DNA of 64,000 nucleotides, taken from positions 1 through 64,000 of the forward strand of contig CADCSX010000014.1 of NCBI GenBank assembly GCA_902805475.1, in the 5' to 3' direction. The notes below the pieces were generated by a model. It was not told the origin of the DNA. It worked only from the letters and a program-made list of their open reading frames with translations, and ran no database searches. Origin of the DNA: Entonaema liquescens (Eukaryota > Ascomycota > Sordariomycetes > Xylariales > Xylariaceae). This document shows positions 16,540-30,138 of this stretch, piece by piece; position 1 is the stretch's first letter; each line of letters begins with the position of its first letter. The position numbers were made by a program, and so were the translations under genes.

Positions 16540-19500
16540 TTTATTATTATTATTAATTTATAAGTTATTTTTTATTTGTTAAAAATATATATAATTAATT
16601 TTTGTATATGTATTATTTAATTTTTATAAAGTATTATTTTGCGTTTTCGGTTAATAAGTGTTATAAGTATTAATTTTTGGGTTAATTGTTTAGGGATAAC
16701 GTTTTGCGTTAATATAACATGTTAATTTATTTTTTATATGATTATATTTTTTTTTTTGGATAATCTTTTTTTTATTGGTAATTTATTTCCAAATGTAATT
16801 AATTTTTATTAATTTTTAATTTTATTAATAGTTATGATTACGTTTTATAATATTTTTATTTATTATTTATGTTTATTTTTATTATTTTTAATAATAATCA
16901 TAAATCTTTTTATTTTTATTTAAATGTTTAATATTTTTAATAATTTTTTATTTATTATTAATATACCATTAACTTTATAATTTAAGATATTAAAAACCGA
17001 TTTTATTTTTATTTTTATTTAATTTATTTTTTTATTAAGTTTTTAATACGTTATTTAAATAGCATCCAACGTTTTACGGGTATTATAAATCATTATTTAT
17101 AAATTTATTTTTTTGTTTTTATTTATTGATTTTTATTACTTCAGTTACTTTTTAATAGATGGTAATGGTTTATTAAAATTTTATTTTAATTGGTTATTTA
17201 TAAGTTTTTCACGTAAATTTCCAATATTTATTATTTTAAATTTTTTTTATTTTTTTCTTATAAATATAATAGTTTATTAAAAAAAAGAAATTTAGGTTTT
17301 ATCAAGTAGTTAATATATTTAAATTAATTTAAAAATATATAATATTTTATTAATTTTTATAAATATGATTTTTGGTTTATATTAAATATTGTTAATTATT
17401 TAAAAAATTTTAAACGTTTTTTTATAAAATAATAATTAAATATATTTATTAACGTATTTAATTTTTTTTTAATTTTTTTTAATATAAATTTTATAAATGT
17501 AAGATAAATTTTTTTATATGGTTTTATATATTATTATTACATTAAATTAGTTATAAACTTAGTATTTAGTTAATTCGGCAATTACTTTAATAAGGTTGTA
17601 CCACAAATATATTCTAATATAATAAAATAATATAATGTAAAAATCTTTCGGATTATTATAAAGTTTACTTTAAATTATTAAAACTTTAATTATATTAATT
17701 ATTAATATGGTTTAATTATATATTATTTATTATTAGCCAAAAACAGTAATATTTTCTTATTTATTATAATTGTTAATTAAAATTTTATATTTTTTTAATT
17801 TGGCTTTATTTATTTTTAATTTTTTATTTTATTAAATAATAAAATTAATATCTAGGTTTTAAATTAAATTTCGGAATATATGAAAGGTTATAATTTTTTA
17901 ATTTTACTTTTTAATTAATTTTATAAATATTATAATAATGTTATATTATTAATAAAACGTAAAAAAAAAAATAAATAAAAAACGAATAACTTTATTTATT
18001 AATATAATTAAAATAATATAATAAAACGTTAAATTATTTATTTTAAATATGTACGGGATTATATATTAATTTTTAATTTATTATTGTGAAATCAAAATAA
18101 TATTTATATTTAAAGTTATAATTAATTAATGAAAATAAATAATTATTACAATTAATTGTTAAAAATAAATAATTAATATTTAAACAATTATTTAAATTAA
18201 TTACAATATTTATTATATTGCGTTATTAGTAAATACATGTGTATAATATTTATTTTATTGTTATTATTAAAAACATATTTAATTTATTAAAAAATTAAAA
18301 TTTAAAAAAAAAAATATTGAAAAAAATGTAAAGAAAAAAAAATAAATATTTTAAATAATAAAAAATAAAATTTTTTTATATTTATTTAAATGGGTCTTGA
18401 AGAGTTTTAATTACTTATTTTCTGTTATATTTTTTTTAATTAGAAATAATTTAATAAATATATATTTTTTTAATTTTTAAATTAATTAAATTGTAAAATT
18501 AACAAAATTCCAATATTAATTTTAATTAATTATATTGTAAAATTAATAAAATTTTAATAATTCGAATCGGGTAATTTAATTTTAATTAATTAGTATATAT
18601 AATAAAAAATATTAATTTAATAATAGTTTAAAAAATTATATTATTTGTTTAAGTTTAAGTAATAATGTTATAAATGATGGGATTTTAATATATATATTTA
18701 TTTTAAATATTATTTAAATAATTTTTTAATTATTTTTGTTTTTATTTATATTTTAATTATTATTTTTATTTTTATTTTAATTAACAATTTTACCGTTATT
18801 TTAATTAATTTTACTATTATTTTAATTAGTTTCGTTTTTATTTTAATTAGTTTTATTTTTATTTTAATTAATTTTATTTTTATTTTAATTAACAATTTTT
18901 AATAATTTTAACTTTATTTATATTATAAAATTATTTTTATTATATTCATTTATTAAAATTATTACGTTTTATATAAATAATTTTTTTAAATATTATTAAT
19001 TATATATTAAAACATAATTTTTCTATTAAATTAAATATTTAATAATTAGTTTTTTTTTATTTATTAATTTATTATTTTAAAAAATTTTTAATTTTATATA
19101 ATATTTAATTTTTATTATTATTTTCCATAATTATTTATTTAAATTACAGTTTACGGCGATTGTATAAATTAACTTTTTATGATATTTTACATAATTAAAT
19201 TATAAAAATTATTTTATAAATTTTCTAATATAATAAAATATTTAATTTATAAGTTAAATCGTTAACGTATTATATAATTAATAATGGCTTAACGTATTAT
19301 ATTAACTATTTTTATAATAATTTATTTAATAAAATATATTTTTTATATAATTAAAAATATATTATATTTTTTATTTTCCATTCCACAAATTTATAAACTT
19401 TATTATATTATATTTTTACATTTATTATTATAAAATTAATTATTATTTTAATTTTTGTTTAATATAAATCCCATAATATATTAAAATTAATATTATTATT

Positions 19501-21200
19501 AAATATTTTTATAATTAATATAATTATTTAAAATTTAAAACCATATATTATTTTGTTTAAATTTCGTTTTAATATTATTAATTCAATATTATTTAAATTA
19601 TATTAAAAAACCGAAATAATATTAATTTATAATTCGAATTAAAATAAATAATAATATTATATAATTGTTTTAATATTTTGATTTTTTTTTTATTTAATTG
19701 TTAATTTTTAAATGATAATTTATTAATATAATAAGTTTTATTCTTAATCTTGTAAATAATATTTATTAAAATTTTAATATAAATTTAAAATTTTAATTAA
19801 ATATTATTTTCGTTAATAATTTTTAATTATATAATAAAAAAGATTATAATATTAATATAATTTAATAAGTTGTTTTATATTTAATATTATTTAATATTAA
19901 AATAACTTTTTTATTAAATTTATAAATAATAATTATTATTATATTATAATTTTAAAATTTTTTTATTATTTATAATATATTTTTTATTAATATTTTAGAT
20001 AAATTAATAATAAAATCTTATATTATTATATAATAAAATATAGCTATTAAATTAATTAATAATAATTTACTATTTATCTTTAATTTATTATTATAATTTT
20101 CTTAGTATTTTAAGTATTATTATATATATTTTTTAATTTTTTTTATTAAATTTTATATATTAATATTTTGTAAATTATAAAATATTTATTTTAATTTAAA
20201 ATAATATTATTTATTATATATCATTTCTAATAAATCCTATACGCAATTTAATAAAATCATTAGTTATTTTTAATTTATATTTAATATATGATATAATAAT
20301 TTATTTTGTAATTTATAGTAAAATTATTCAATTATATCTTTATTTATTTTTTTAATTAATTAAAATGTTTCTTGTAGTTATTTTAATTGTTTATCTTTTT
20401 TATAATTTTAAATAATATGAAGTTTAAATATTTTATTAATGGTTATTTCGGTTGTAAGCTAATTAAAATTTTTTATAATATTTTTTAATATAATTTTTAT
20501 TATATTATTTTTTATTTTTTATTTTTAACCGTTATTTTTATTGGTAATTGTAATAATATATTAAATATTAGATTTAATCGTTTTAAAATATAATATATTT
20601 TTAAACGAAATTGTAATAAATATGTAAATGTTATTATTAATTTAATGTTTATTTTATTTATATTAAATATTTTAAAAGTTATTTGTTTTATAATGTTTTT
20701 AGTAGTTTGGTAATTTGTTAATATAATAATTAAATGCGTAAATAATTGTAATTGGATTTTATTTTATTAATATGTTTATATAAGGTATATAATTTTTAAT
20801 TTGGTAGTTTAGTATTAAATTTTGGTTTTTATTAATATTTTAAATAAAAATATTATTAATTTAATATTGTTAATTAATATTATTTTAATATTTTAAAGCT
20901 TTTTTAAGTAAAAAATAAATACGTTAAATCTTTATTTTTTAAATACATTAATTTTTAAATATATTATTTTTTCGCTATTTTAATAATTTAATATTATTAA
21001 GTTTGTTAATTTTTTTTATAAGTTTTTAAATGTTTTTATTTCAATTTATATAAACATAAATAGCGTTTTTGCTATGTATTTTTTCTTTATTAAAGTAATT
21101 ATTAGTATTTTGTTGTTTTTTTGTTTTATTATTATTAACGTAATTTTTTGTTATTATAAAAGTTAAACCTTTTACGTATATTATAGGATATATTTTCGTA
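16540..21200. repeat. G-over-C skewed block of the isochore (relic element?)
   Basis: On the plus strand this stretch keeps G but has few C; 16621-16740 shows roughly four times more G than C by eye. Words such as TTTGCGTTAATA and CGGTTAATAAG persist. Blocks at 1-1640 and 21.5-24.85 kb show the opposite bias; 1021-1140 has 15 C and no G. Strand-biased RIP of individual element copies, or the original strand composition of retroelements in different orientations, would explain this. No protein motif survives. Confidence 0.55.
18774..18905. repeat. 21-bp minisatellite, about 6 copies
   Basis: Successive units begin ATTTTAATTA at 18774, 18798, 18819, 18840, 18861 and 18882. The first unit is 24 bp, the next four are exactly 21 bp, and the last runs into flanking sequence. 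Units differ mostly by G/A and C/T changes (AATTAGTTTC, AATTAGTTTT, AATTAATTTT), the same transition pattern as elsewhere in the isochore. Confidence 0.88.
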
Positions 21201-24200
21201 AGAATTTTATTATTTTAATATAAGTTTTTAATATAAATAATATTTTAAACATTTTAATTTTTTATATTGTATTGATTTTTTTTTATGTAATAATAATGTT
21301 TAAATTGTTAATAACAAAGTTTAATAATTTTATTAATGGATAATTTAAAAACGATTTTTTTAAGTTTAACGTTAGTTTAATATCATTAAATAGTAAAAAT
21401 ATCTTACGTAAATATTATTTATACGTTTTTGCCGTATAATTATAAATCATTATATTATTAATATAAGTTTTAACGAAATTATTAAAAAGTAATAATCTTT
21501 GGTTTATAAATTGTTAATTAAAAACTAAAAAATTTTTAAATTTTATTAACGTTATTTTCGATATTTCAAATCTTTTTAACAAGATAATCGTTATTCAATT
21601 AACGTATTTTTGCGCTATTAATAATTAATAAAAAAAAGTTAAATTGTTTATTATAATAAAATATTTCCGCTTTTTTATTTTATTAACAATTTTTTCTTAT
21701 CGTAATAATAAATAAATATTAATTAATATATAATAATTAAGCGGTTTTAAATTAATAATTATTTGTTTTTTTTTTTACTATTAATTATTTACCATATTAC
21801 AAATGTCGGATAATTAAATAATATTAACTTTTTTATATATTTTATTTTATTTTCGTTATATATATTATTAAATATTTTATTTAATAATATTTTATTTTTA
21901 ACGTTTAATAAATATATTTGTCTAACCTTATATTTATTTTACTAATTATTAATAAAATTTATAGTTATTTTTTTATTTTTAAATAACTTAATTATATTTC
22001 GGTTATATTAAATATTGTAATTATTAGTTATAGCAACAAATTTATAGCTAAAAAATAAAAATATATTACAGCAATTAATATTATTTTTAAATAACATTTC
22101 TAATATGTTTTTTAAACGTTATGCTCTTAAATTTACTAATTTATTTTTTAAAAAAATACTTGTTCCTTTAACAACTTTTAAAAATCCTTATCTATCTTTA
22201 TTTCAAAAAATAATAATTTTAATAAATCGTTTTCAATAATAAAGTTGTTTATTAAGAAATTGTTATTGACGTTATTATTATTAATTTTTATTATTATTTA
22301 TGTTATATTAGTTTTTTTTTAAATTATAACGACATACCCATTTATAATTATATTATTAATAATTTTTAATTTTATTTTTTAAAAAATAACAATTTTTTTT
22401 TTACTTTAAAAAAAAAAATAATTCCTTTAATTATCGTTATATTATATATTAAATATAATATTCTTAAAAATGTAACGTTAAATTTATATATACGATTTTT
22501 TAATAAATTTAAATATATAATTAAATTATTATTATTATTTTAATTAAAATTATTATTTTTGTTATTATTAAGATTTATTTTTAAAAATTTTTAATTATCT
22601 TTAAATAATTAATATATATCTATTTTCCGGGATAAACTATTATTATTATTATTTGTTTAAATTAATTAATAATTACATTATATTTTTTATAAAATTTTAT
22701 TTTTAATAATAAATTAAATTATAAATTATATTAATATATTTATACGTTAATTTTAATATTGATTAATTTTTATTTACCTTTTTTTAACTTTATTAAAAAT
22801 TTAAATTTAAATTAAGTTTTTTAATTTATAATTATAAATTTAATTATTTTTTTTATATATAGTAAAATGTTTAATTTATAAATTTTATAATTTTTAATAA
22901 AAGTTTTTAATTAATTTATATTAACTATTTTATTAAATATACTTAAATTAATATATATAATTAATTTTATTTTATTAATTATATTAATTTTTAATAAATA
23001 ATATTTTTATAATAAATTTTTTTTATTTAAAAATTTTGGTTTTATATAAATAATTTCTAATTTCCTTAAATTTTACTTATTAATTCTTTCGTTTTTATTA
23101 TTAACTCTTTTATTTATTATATTAATTTATTCCGTATAAATATTTATTATTTCCATTTCACTAATTTCAATATTTAATTTAATTATAAATATTTATTTAG
23201 TTTTAATAATAAAATCTTAATTTTTTTTTATTTATTATTTATATTTAAATTTATTATTTTTAAATTTAAATAACATATAATTATTTATATATATATATTT
23301 AAAGTAATTTAATTTTATATTAAATTTTTTATTATATTTTTTATATATTATTTTACTATTATTTATACGTAATAAATAATTATACTTTTTTCTTAATTTA
23401 TTATTTAAATATTATTTAAATAAAAAGTAACTTTTATTTTTTAATTAAACTTTTTATTTTTTACAATTAAATTATTTTTTTTTTAATAATATTTTATCTT
23501 TTATATAAAATTTACTATTGTATTTGCTAAGTTTCACCTATTAGTATTAATTATATTAATCTTTAAAATAATTATTAAAATAATTATAATAATTTTATTT
23601 ATAATAATTATATTAATTATAATAAAAATTATATTTTTAATAATAATTATTTAATTTATAAAATTTACAATATTTACCATTATAACAATATCTTTTATAA
23701 TCATTATTACGTCATTTTTTACTATTATAATATCTATCATTATATTTACTTTTATTTTTTTCTTTATTATTATTTTTATTTTTATATTTATAATATTTAA
23801 ATTACCAAAAATTATCACCATTTTTTACATTATCTTTAATAATGGCTTATTTTCCAAATGTAAACATATAATTTAAAACATACTTTTCGTTTAAATATAT
23901 ATAATTTATTAATATTTTTATTTTATTAATTAAAAATATATTTAAAATATCTTTTATTAAATCCTTTTTTCCAATAATTAATAATTTAAATCGTTATAAT
24001 TTAATTCGTTTTTACAAATTACCAACATATTTGTCAATTATTTAAATTTTATTAAAAACCAATGCATTATATTAAAATTTAAGATTTAATATATTATAAA
24101 TTTACCATATTTATTAAATTTTTAAATTTATCCCATATATTTAATATATTTATATTATGTTTATAACTTAATTATATATTAATATTCTTTTAAAATAATT

Positions 24201-26261
24201 TTTTTTTATATATTTAAAATTATAAAATTTTTGTTATATTTTATTAAATTTTATTTTAAATTTATTAAAAAGTTTTTTTAAATGAAATTTATTATTAAAT
24301 ATCATATGGTTTTATATATCTTTAATTAATCTAATTATATACCATTATATTGTAATATTTTTATATAATTTATACATTTTTACAATAATTATTTTAATTT
24401 ATATTTAATTTATTTTTGTTTATCGGACAATATTAATAAAAAATATCATATTTTAAAATATTATATTTTATCTTAATATAATAATGTTTTTTTTACCAAA
24501 GGATTTATTAAAGTTTAAGTAAAAAATTTTTAAATTATATATTTTAAATTTATTAAATTAAGATTTTTTTTTTTATTATAATATAAATTTCTTAAAAATT
24601 ATCTTACATTTTTGTTAAAAATTTATTAATTACGCTAAAAATCATTTTTAAATTAATTTATAAATTTGAAATTAATTTCGCAATATATAATTATAAATTA
24701 TTATTTATTTAAATATTTTTAAATTTAAGATTTTAAATTATCTTAAACTTTAATTTATTATATTATAATTCGTTATAAAAGTTATTATAATGTAAAGGTT
24801 TATTTAAACCTTTTTACCATTAAAATTAATCTACCATATTATCTATTAATAATAATAAATTAAATTAAGCATAATATTATATATTATTTAAATTATTTTT
24901 TTTATTATTATTATATTATAATAAATTAATAAATAAAATATTAATTTACGTTATAAACATAAAAATTTAATTAATAAATGTTTAAATATTTGATTATATT
25001 AAATTAATAAATAAAATATTTTTATAAAATAAAAATATATTAGTTTATAACGCGGGCAAAAGCTTAATTAATTTAATTAAAAAAGTATGTAATTACTTTA
25101 ATTTTGATAAATTTTTTATTAATGGTAATGATTTTATTAATAGTAATAATTCTATTAATAATGATATAATAACTTTTATTAATTTTTTTACCAATAATTA
25201 TCTTATTCATTTTTGTAAAAAAAGAAAGTTTTTAAATATTAAAAGGGATTTTTATAACGGAATTTTTAATAAATTAACCATTAACTTAATAAATAATTTT
25301 TTTAATGATTATATAATTTGTAAATTAATATAAAATAAACTTTTCTTTTATAATAAATTAAATAAATTTTTAAATTTATCCGTATATAAGTTTTATAATT
25401 CAATTATCTTTTATGGTAATTATTTTATTTTAAATTATGTAAATAATTATGTTATTATTTATATTAATTTTAAAATAATAAAAGATATTAATTATTATTT
25501 TATCTTTGTTAATAATATATAAATATATATTATATTAAAGATTTTATAAAATTTATATTTATTTATTAATTATTTTAAGTTAAAATCATTTATTAATTTC
25601 AACAAATTCTTTATTTACTTTATATTAATTTATACAATATATTATTTTTTAAACTATAATAATATATTTTTATATAATAAAATTTATTACATTTAATTTT
25701 TAAATAATTTTAAAATATTTATTTATAATAAATATTTAATTAAAAATTTAATAATTTTAAAAATATTATTTTTAATTTATAATGTTATAAAATATAATGT
25801 TAAAGGTATAATATTATATTATTTTTTTTAATAAAAGTTAATATATTAAAGTTAATTATTTTTATAAAATTAAAGTTTTAACTTTAACGTAATAAGTTTT
25901 TTATTAAAATAATGATTATAATAATTATTAATATTATTATTATTAATAATTTTTTTAATGGTAATTATTTAAGTTTTTTATAAAAGGGATATATAATAAA
26001 AGGGAAAAAGATATATTAAAAGTTATTAAATGTTATTATAATAATTACCTTTTATTTTTTATTTTAGTTTTTTTTGCAATGTTTCGTTTTAATATTTAAT
26101 TAATAATTTAATGAATAATTTATTTTTTGATTAAAAACCGGGTAAAATAAAAATTTATTAACTATTAAATATATAATAATGGTTTAATTATTATCATTAA
26201 ATAATTAAATATTATATAAGCAACTTTTCGGCTTTTAATATAAATAAAACTATTAATTTAT

Positions 26262-26720
26262 AAAAAAAATTTTTATATTAAAATTGTTTCATTAAAAATA
26301 ATGAAAAATAAAGTTTTTTATAAGTTATATAAATGAATTATTTAAGTTAATGATAAGATAAGATAAATTAATTTTAATTTTTCTTAATAATAAAAATATT
26401 ATTATTTATAAATTATTAATTTTTCTTTATAAATTATTTATTATTATTTAAAAATTATTAATATTTATTTATAAATTATTATTTTTTAATTATAAATTTT
26501 TTTTAAAATCGATATTAATTAATTAATTAAAATTTAAATAATTAAAATATTATAAAATATATATATATATTTATTATTATAGTTAAAAAATATTAAATTT
26601 AATTTAAAATAATAAAATAAATTTATAAAATTATTAATTTATAATAATATTTATACATAATTATTAATAATTATAATTTTAAATAATTTATATTATAAAT
26701 TTAATAAAATCATTTTAAAA
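26262..26720. repeat. Dispersed repeats B and A, copy 2
   Basis: Segment B (26262-26392) and segment A (26400-26720) are directly adjacent here, but in the first copy they are separated and in the opposite order (A at 14945-15300, B at 16376-16507). This copy is the more AT-rich of the two for segment A. The different order suggests nested insertions or two related elements, not one simple duplication. Confidence 0.7.
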
Positions 26721-28589
26721 TAACATCACCTTTTATTAGATATAATAAAATTAAATTTTACTTTTTTTATTTTATTTTTTTAATTATAAAAAATTTATTT
26801 TTTAATATAATATTTTTAAATTAATAAAATTAATATATTAATAAATAATATTATAATAATAATAAATAAATAAATTAATTTTAAAAATATAATTTATTAT
26901 AACGTATAAATATATTAAAAAATTAAAAAAAATATTTTTTATAATAAAATTTATTTAAAATATTATAAAAAAAAAGAATTTTTATTATATAAATTTATAT
27001 ATTAATATTATAAATAATAAAAATAATATTTTATTTACAATAAATATATTTATTATTTAATATAAATATTTTTATAAATATTTAAAAAATTAATAATAAA
27101 ATTTATATTTATATTTTAAAAATAATAATAAAATTTAATATATTAAAGTTATATAATATATATATTATTATATAATAAAATATTATTTTTCGAATATATT
27201 TTATTTTTAAAATTAATAATAAAAAATAAAATTATTATATATTTATATATAAAAATAATTTAAATATTATAAGTTTTAAAAAAATATTTAATAAAAAACT
27301 TAATATTAAATTATTAATAAATAATTTTAATAAAATTTTATTTAATATAAATAATATTTAATTTTTATTTATATATTTTATTTTAAAAAATTATATTATT
27401 TTATAATAAATTTTTAATTATATTTTTATAAATTTAATATATAATTATTTATTATTTATTATTTATAAATAAAACATAAAAATATAAATAAATTATATTA
27501 TATTAAAAAAAATATTAATAAATTATTAAAAATTATAAATCAAATAAAATTAATTAAATTAAAAAATAAAAATTAAATTATATTATTAAATAATAAATTA
27601 TTATTTAAAAAAAAATATAAAATATAATTTTTATATAAATTTAATATAATCTTTTTATATAAAATTATATATTTAATTACGGGATTAATATTAAATAATT
27701 TTAAAATTATATTATTTATGTTAAAAATTAAAAATATATTTATTATAATATATTAATTAAAAAATAAATTTTTATTTTATTTTAATAAAATATTTAATAA
27801 AAAAGTTTTTTAATATTGTATTTATTAATATAATTATTAATAAAATTAAAAAAATTATAAAAAAATAAATTTATTATTTATTTTATTATTTATTTATTTT
27901 TATTTCGTTACATTTATATGGTTATATTATTTTTATAATAAAGTATTATTAGTATTTTTATTAAGTAATTATATTTAATTAAAAATTATATTTATATTAG
28001 AAAAAACTTATTTATTTTTTTTATTTTTACGTTATATTTACAATTTATTATTTTATAATTATTTTTATTTATATATAAAATTAATATTATTAATTAATTT
28101 TATAATTTTTTTTAATTATAAATTATTTTTTTTAATTAAATTATAAAATTTAAATATTATATTATAAGTTTTTAATTAAATTATTATTAATTAAAAAATT
28201 TTTAAAATAATATTTTTATTAATAATGTTATATATTTTATTAAATATATTTTTATACATGTTTTTTTAAATTGTTAATTTTTTTTAATTTGGTAATATTT
28301 AAAGCGGTAATGTTTTAAAATATGTTTTTAATTTTTTCGAAATAAAGTTTTTTTAATTTTTATATAAAAATTTTTTTTTCGGTTTTTTACGTCATAAATA
28401 AAATTATAATTTAAAACGCGGATTATAATTAAAATAATAATATTTTATTTAATAATTTAAAAATTTATTATTTTTTTAAATATTTAAATTTTAATATAAT
28501 TTATTATTTAAATAATTTTATAATATTACGTTTAAATTTTTATAAAAAAAAAAATTTATTTATTAATATGTTAATTTTATATAACTATT

Positions 28590-28990
28590 TTAATAATAGT
28601 CCGGTTTTTCATTAAGAAATTAAAAAACTTATAATAATTGTAAAATTCGAATTTATTTTTTTTCGAAAAAAAATACCAAACGTTAAACCATTACGTTAAA
28701 CCATTAAATAAAATTATATTTATTATAAAATTTTATATTATTAAAAGTATGGTCACATGACGCAATCATGTGATTAAACTCGGTTTTTATTTTATAATAA
28801 AATGTATAAATATTTTTCGCGCGTTTGTAAAGTAATTTTGCAAAATGAAATTAAAGTTAATTTTTTTAAAATTTAACAAATTTTTAATCTGTTAAATTTT
28901 AATTAATAACTATACATTAAACTTTATACTAAACTTTAATTTTACAAATATATGTTAAGCGTAGCTTAATAACGTTCGTAATTTTATTTT
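28590..28990. repeat. Less-mutated island holding repeat C copy 2
   Basis: Within the isochore this patch keeps CpG and normal-looking words (TCGCGCGTTTGTAAAG, GTTAAGCGTAGCTTAATAACG). Its 28830-28975 part is the best preserved copy of repeat C; the corresponding bases at 16211-16340 are T or A where this copy has C or G. It also holds a perfect 8-bp inverted repeat with a 5-base loop, TCACATGA (28753-28760) and TCATGTGA (28766-28773). It is probably a younger or single-copy remnant that escaped full RIP. Confidence 0.65.
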
Positions 28991-29200
28991 TAATTTAATT
29001 ATTAAAAATATAATAATAATAATTAATAATTAATCGTTTTTTTTTACGTTTTAAAATATTTTATTCCTTTTTTATTAATTTATTATATATTTTTTATAAT
29101 ATATATTTTTTATTAATAATTTAAATTAAATTAAAATTAAAAAATTTTATATTTTATAATTAAATAATTATTTTAAAAATATTTTTTAAAATATATATAA

Positions 29201-29291
29201 TTAAAATTAAATTAAAATTAAATTAAAATTAAATTAAAATTAAATTAAAATTAAATTAAAATTAAATTAAAATTAAATTAAAATTAAATTA
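29201..29291. repeat. 11-bp minisatellite, about 8 copies
   Basis: The unit TTAAAATTAAA is repeated head to tail about eight times without mismatch. The lack of mismatches in otherwise heavily mutated DNA points to recent expansion. Confidence 0.93.
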
Positions 29292-29324
29292 AGATTTTTA
29301 AATATATATTTAAAAATAATATTA

Positions 29325-29395
29325 TAAAGTAATTTTGTAAAATGAAATTAAAATTAATTTTTTTTAAATTTAATAAATTAAAAATTTATATTTTT
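29325..29395. repeat. Repeat C, copy 3 (partial)
   Basis: The run TAAAGTAATTTTGTAAAATG matches 28829-28848, where the preserved copy has TTTTGCAAAATG, so the single difference is C-to-T. It continues through a shared AAATTAAA(A/G)TTAATTTTTT segment before similarity fades. Confidence 0.7.
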
Positions 29396-29840
29396 TTTAA
29401 TAATTTTTAAATTAATTTTTTTTAAATAATAAAATGTATATTTTTATAAAAATTTAATTTTTTTTAAATTATTTTTTATTTATTTTTATATAATTTTATA
29501 AATTTTAATTTATTAAATATATATATATAAAATTTTAATTTAAAAATTTTTTAATTATTATTTTAATAATTTATTATTAATAAAATTAATTATTAATAAA
29601 TGCGAAAAACTTAATAAAAAATTATTTTTATTATTTTTTATATTATATATTATATTTAAAAATTACGTAATTAAATTAAATTTAAATATTATAATTTTTT
29701 AATAAATATATTTATATTAAAATTTATTTTATTAAAAAATTATAAAAAAAAATATATATATATTATATATATTATAAATATATTATTTATTTAAATATTA
29801 ATAAATATATTAATTAATTTAATTTTTTTCTATTTTCTAA

Positions 29841-30138
29841 AGCGGACGTTAAGATATTTTTAATATTACGATAAATGCGGCTGTTACATAATAGCATAAT
29901 ACATAAATTAATGTGACATCGTTTGTTTACCTTATTGTTATTTCTATCCAATCAATGTCTCTCAAATATTGTTACACATCACATAAGGCGCCATCGCTTG
30001 CTTGTAATAAATAACAGCGTCGCTTTTGCCATAAGTCTTGAATACTACCTAAGTCAAACCACCAACGGAAAACATGCCATTCGAACCTTTGCCAAGAGGA
30101 ATGATTAAAATACACATATACCTCTATGCTACTTTCTC
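29841..30138. other. Isochore boundary and short 3' flank
   Basis: Composition changes within a few tens of bases, around 29830-29870, from nearly pure A/T to ordinary fungal DNA (first GC-containing words AAAGCGGACG and ATGCGGCTGTTAC). The short ORFs here have no protein-like character. The stretch is the 3' flank of the P450 gene on the minus strand. No insulator, tRNA or transposon end was recognised at the border. Confidence 0.7.
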
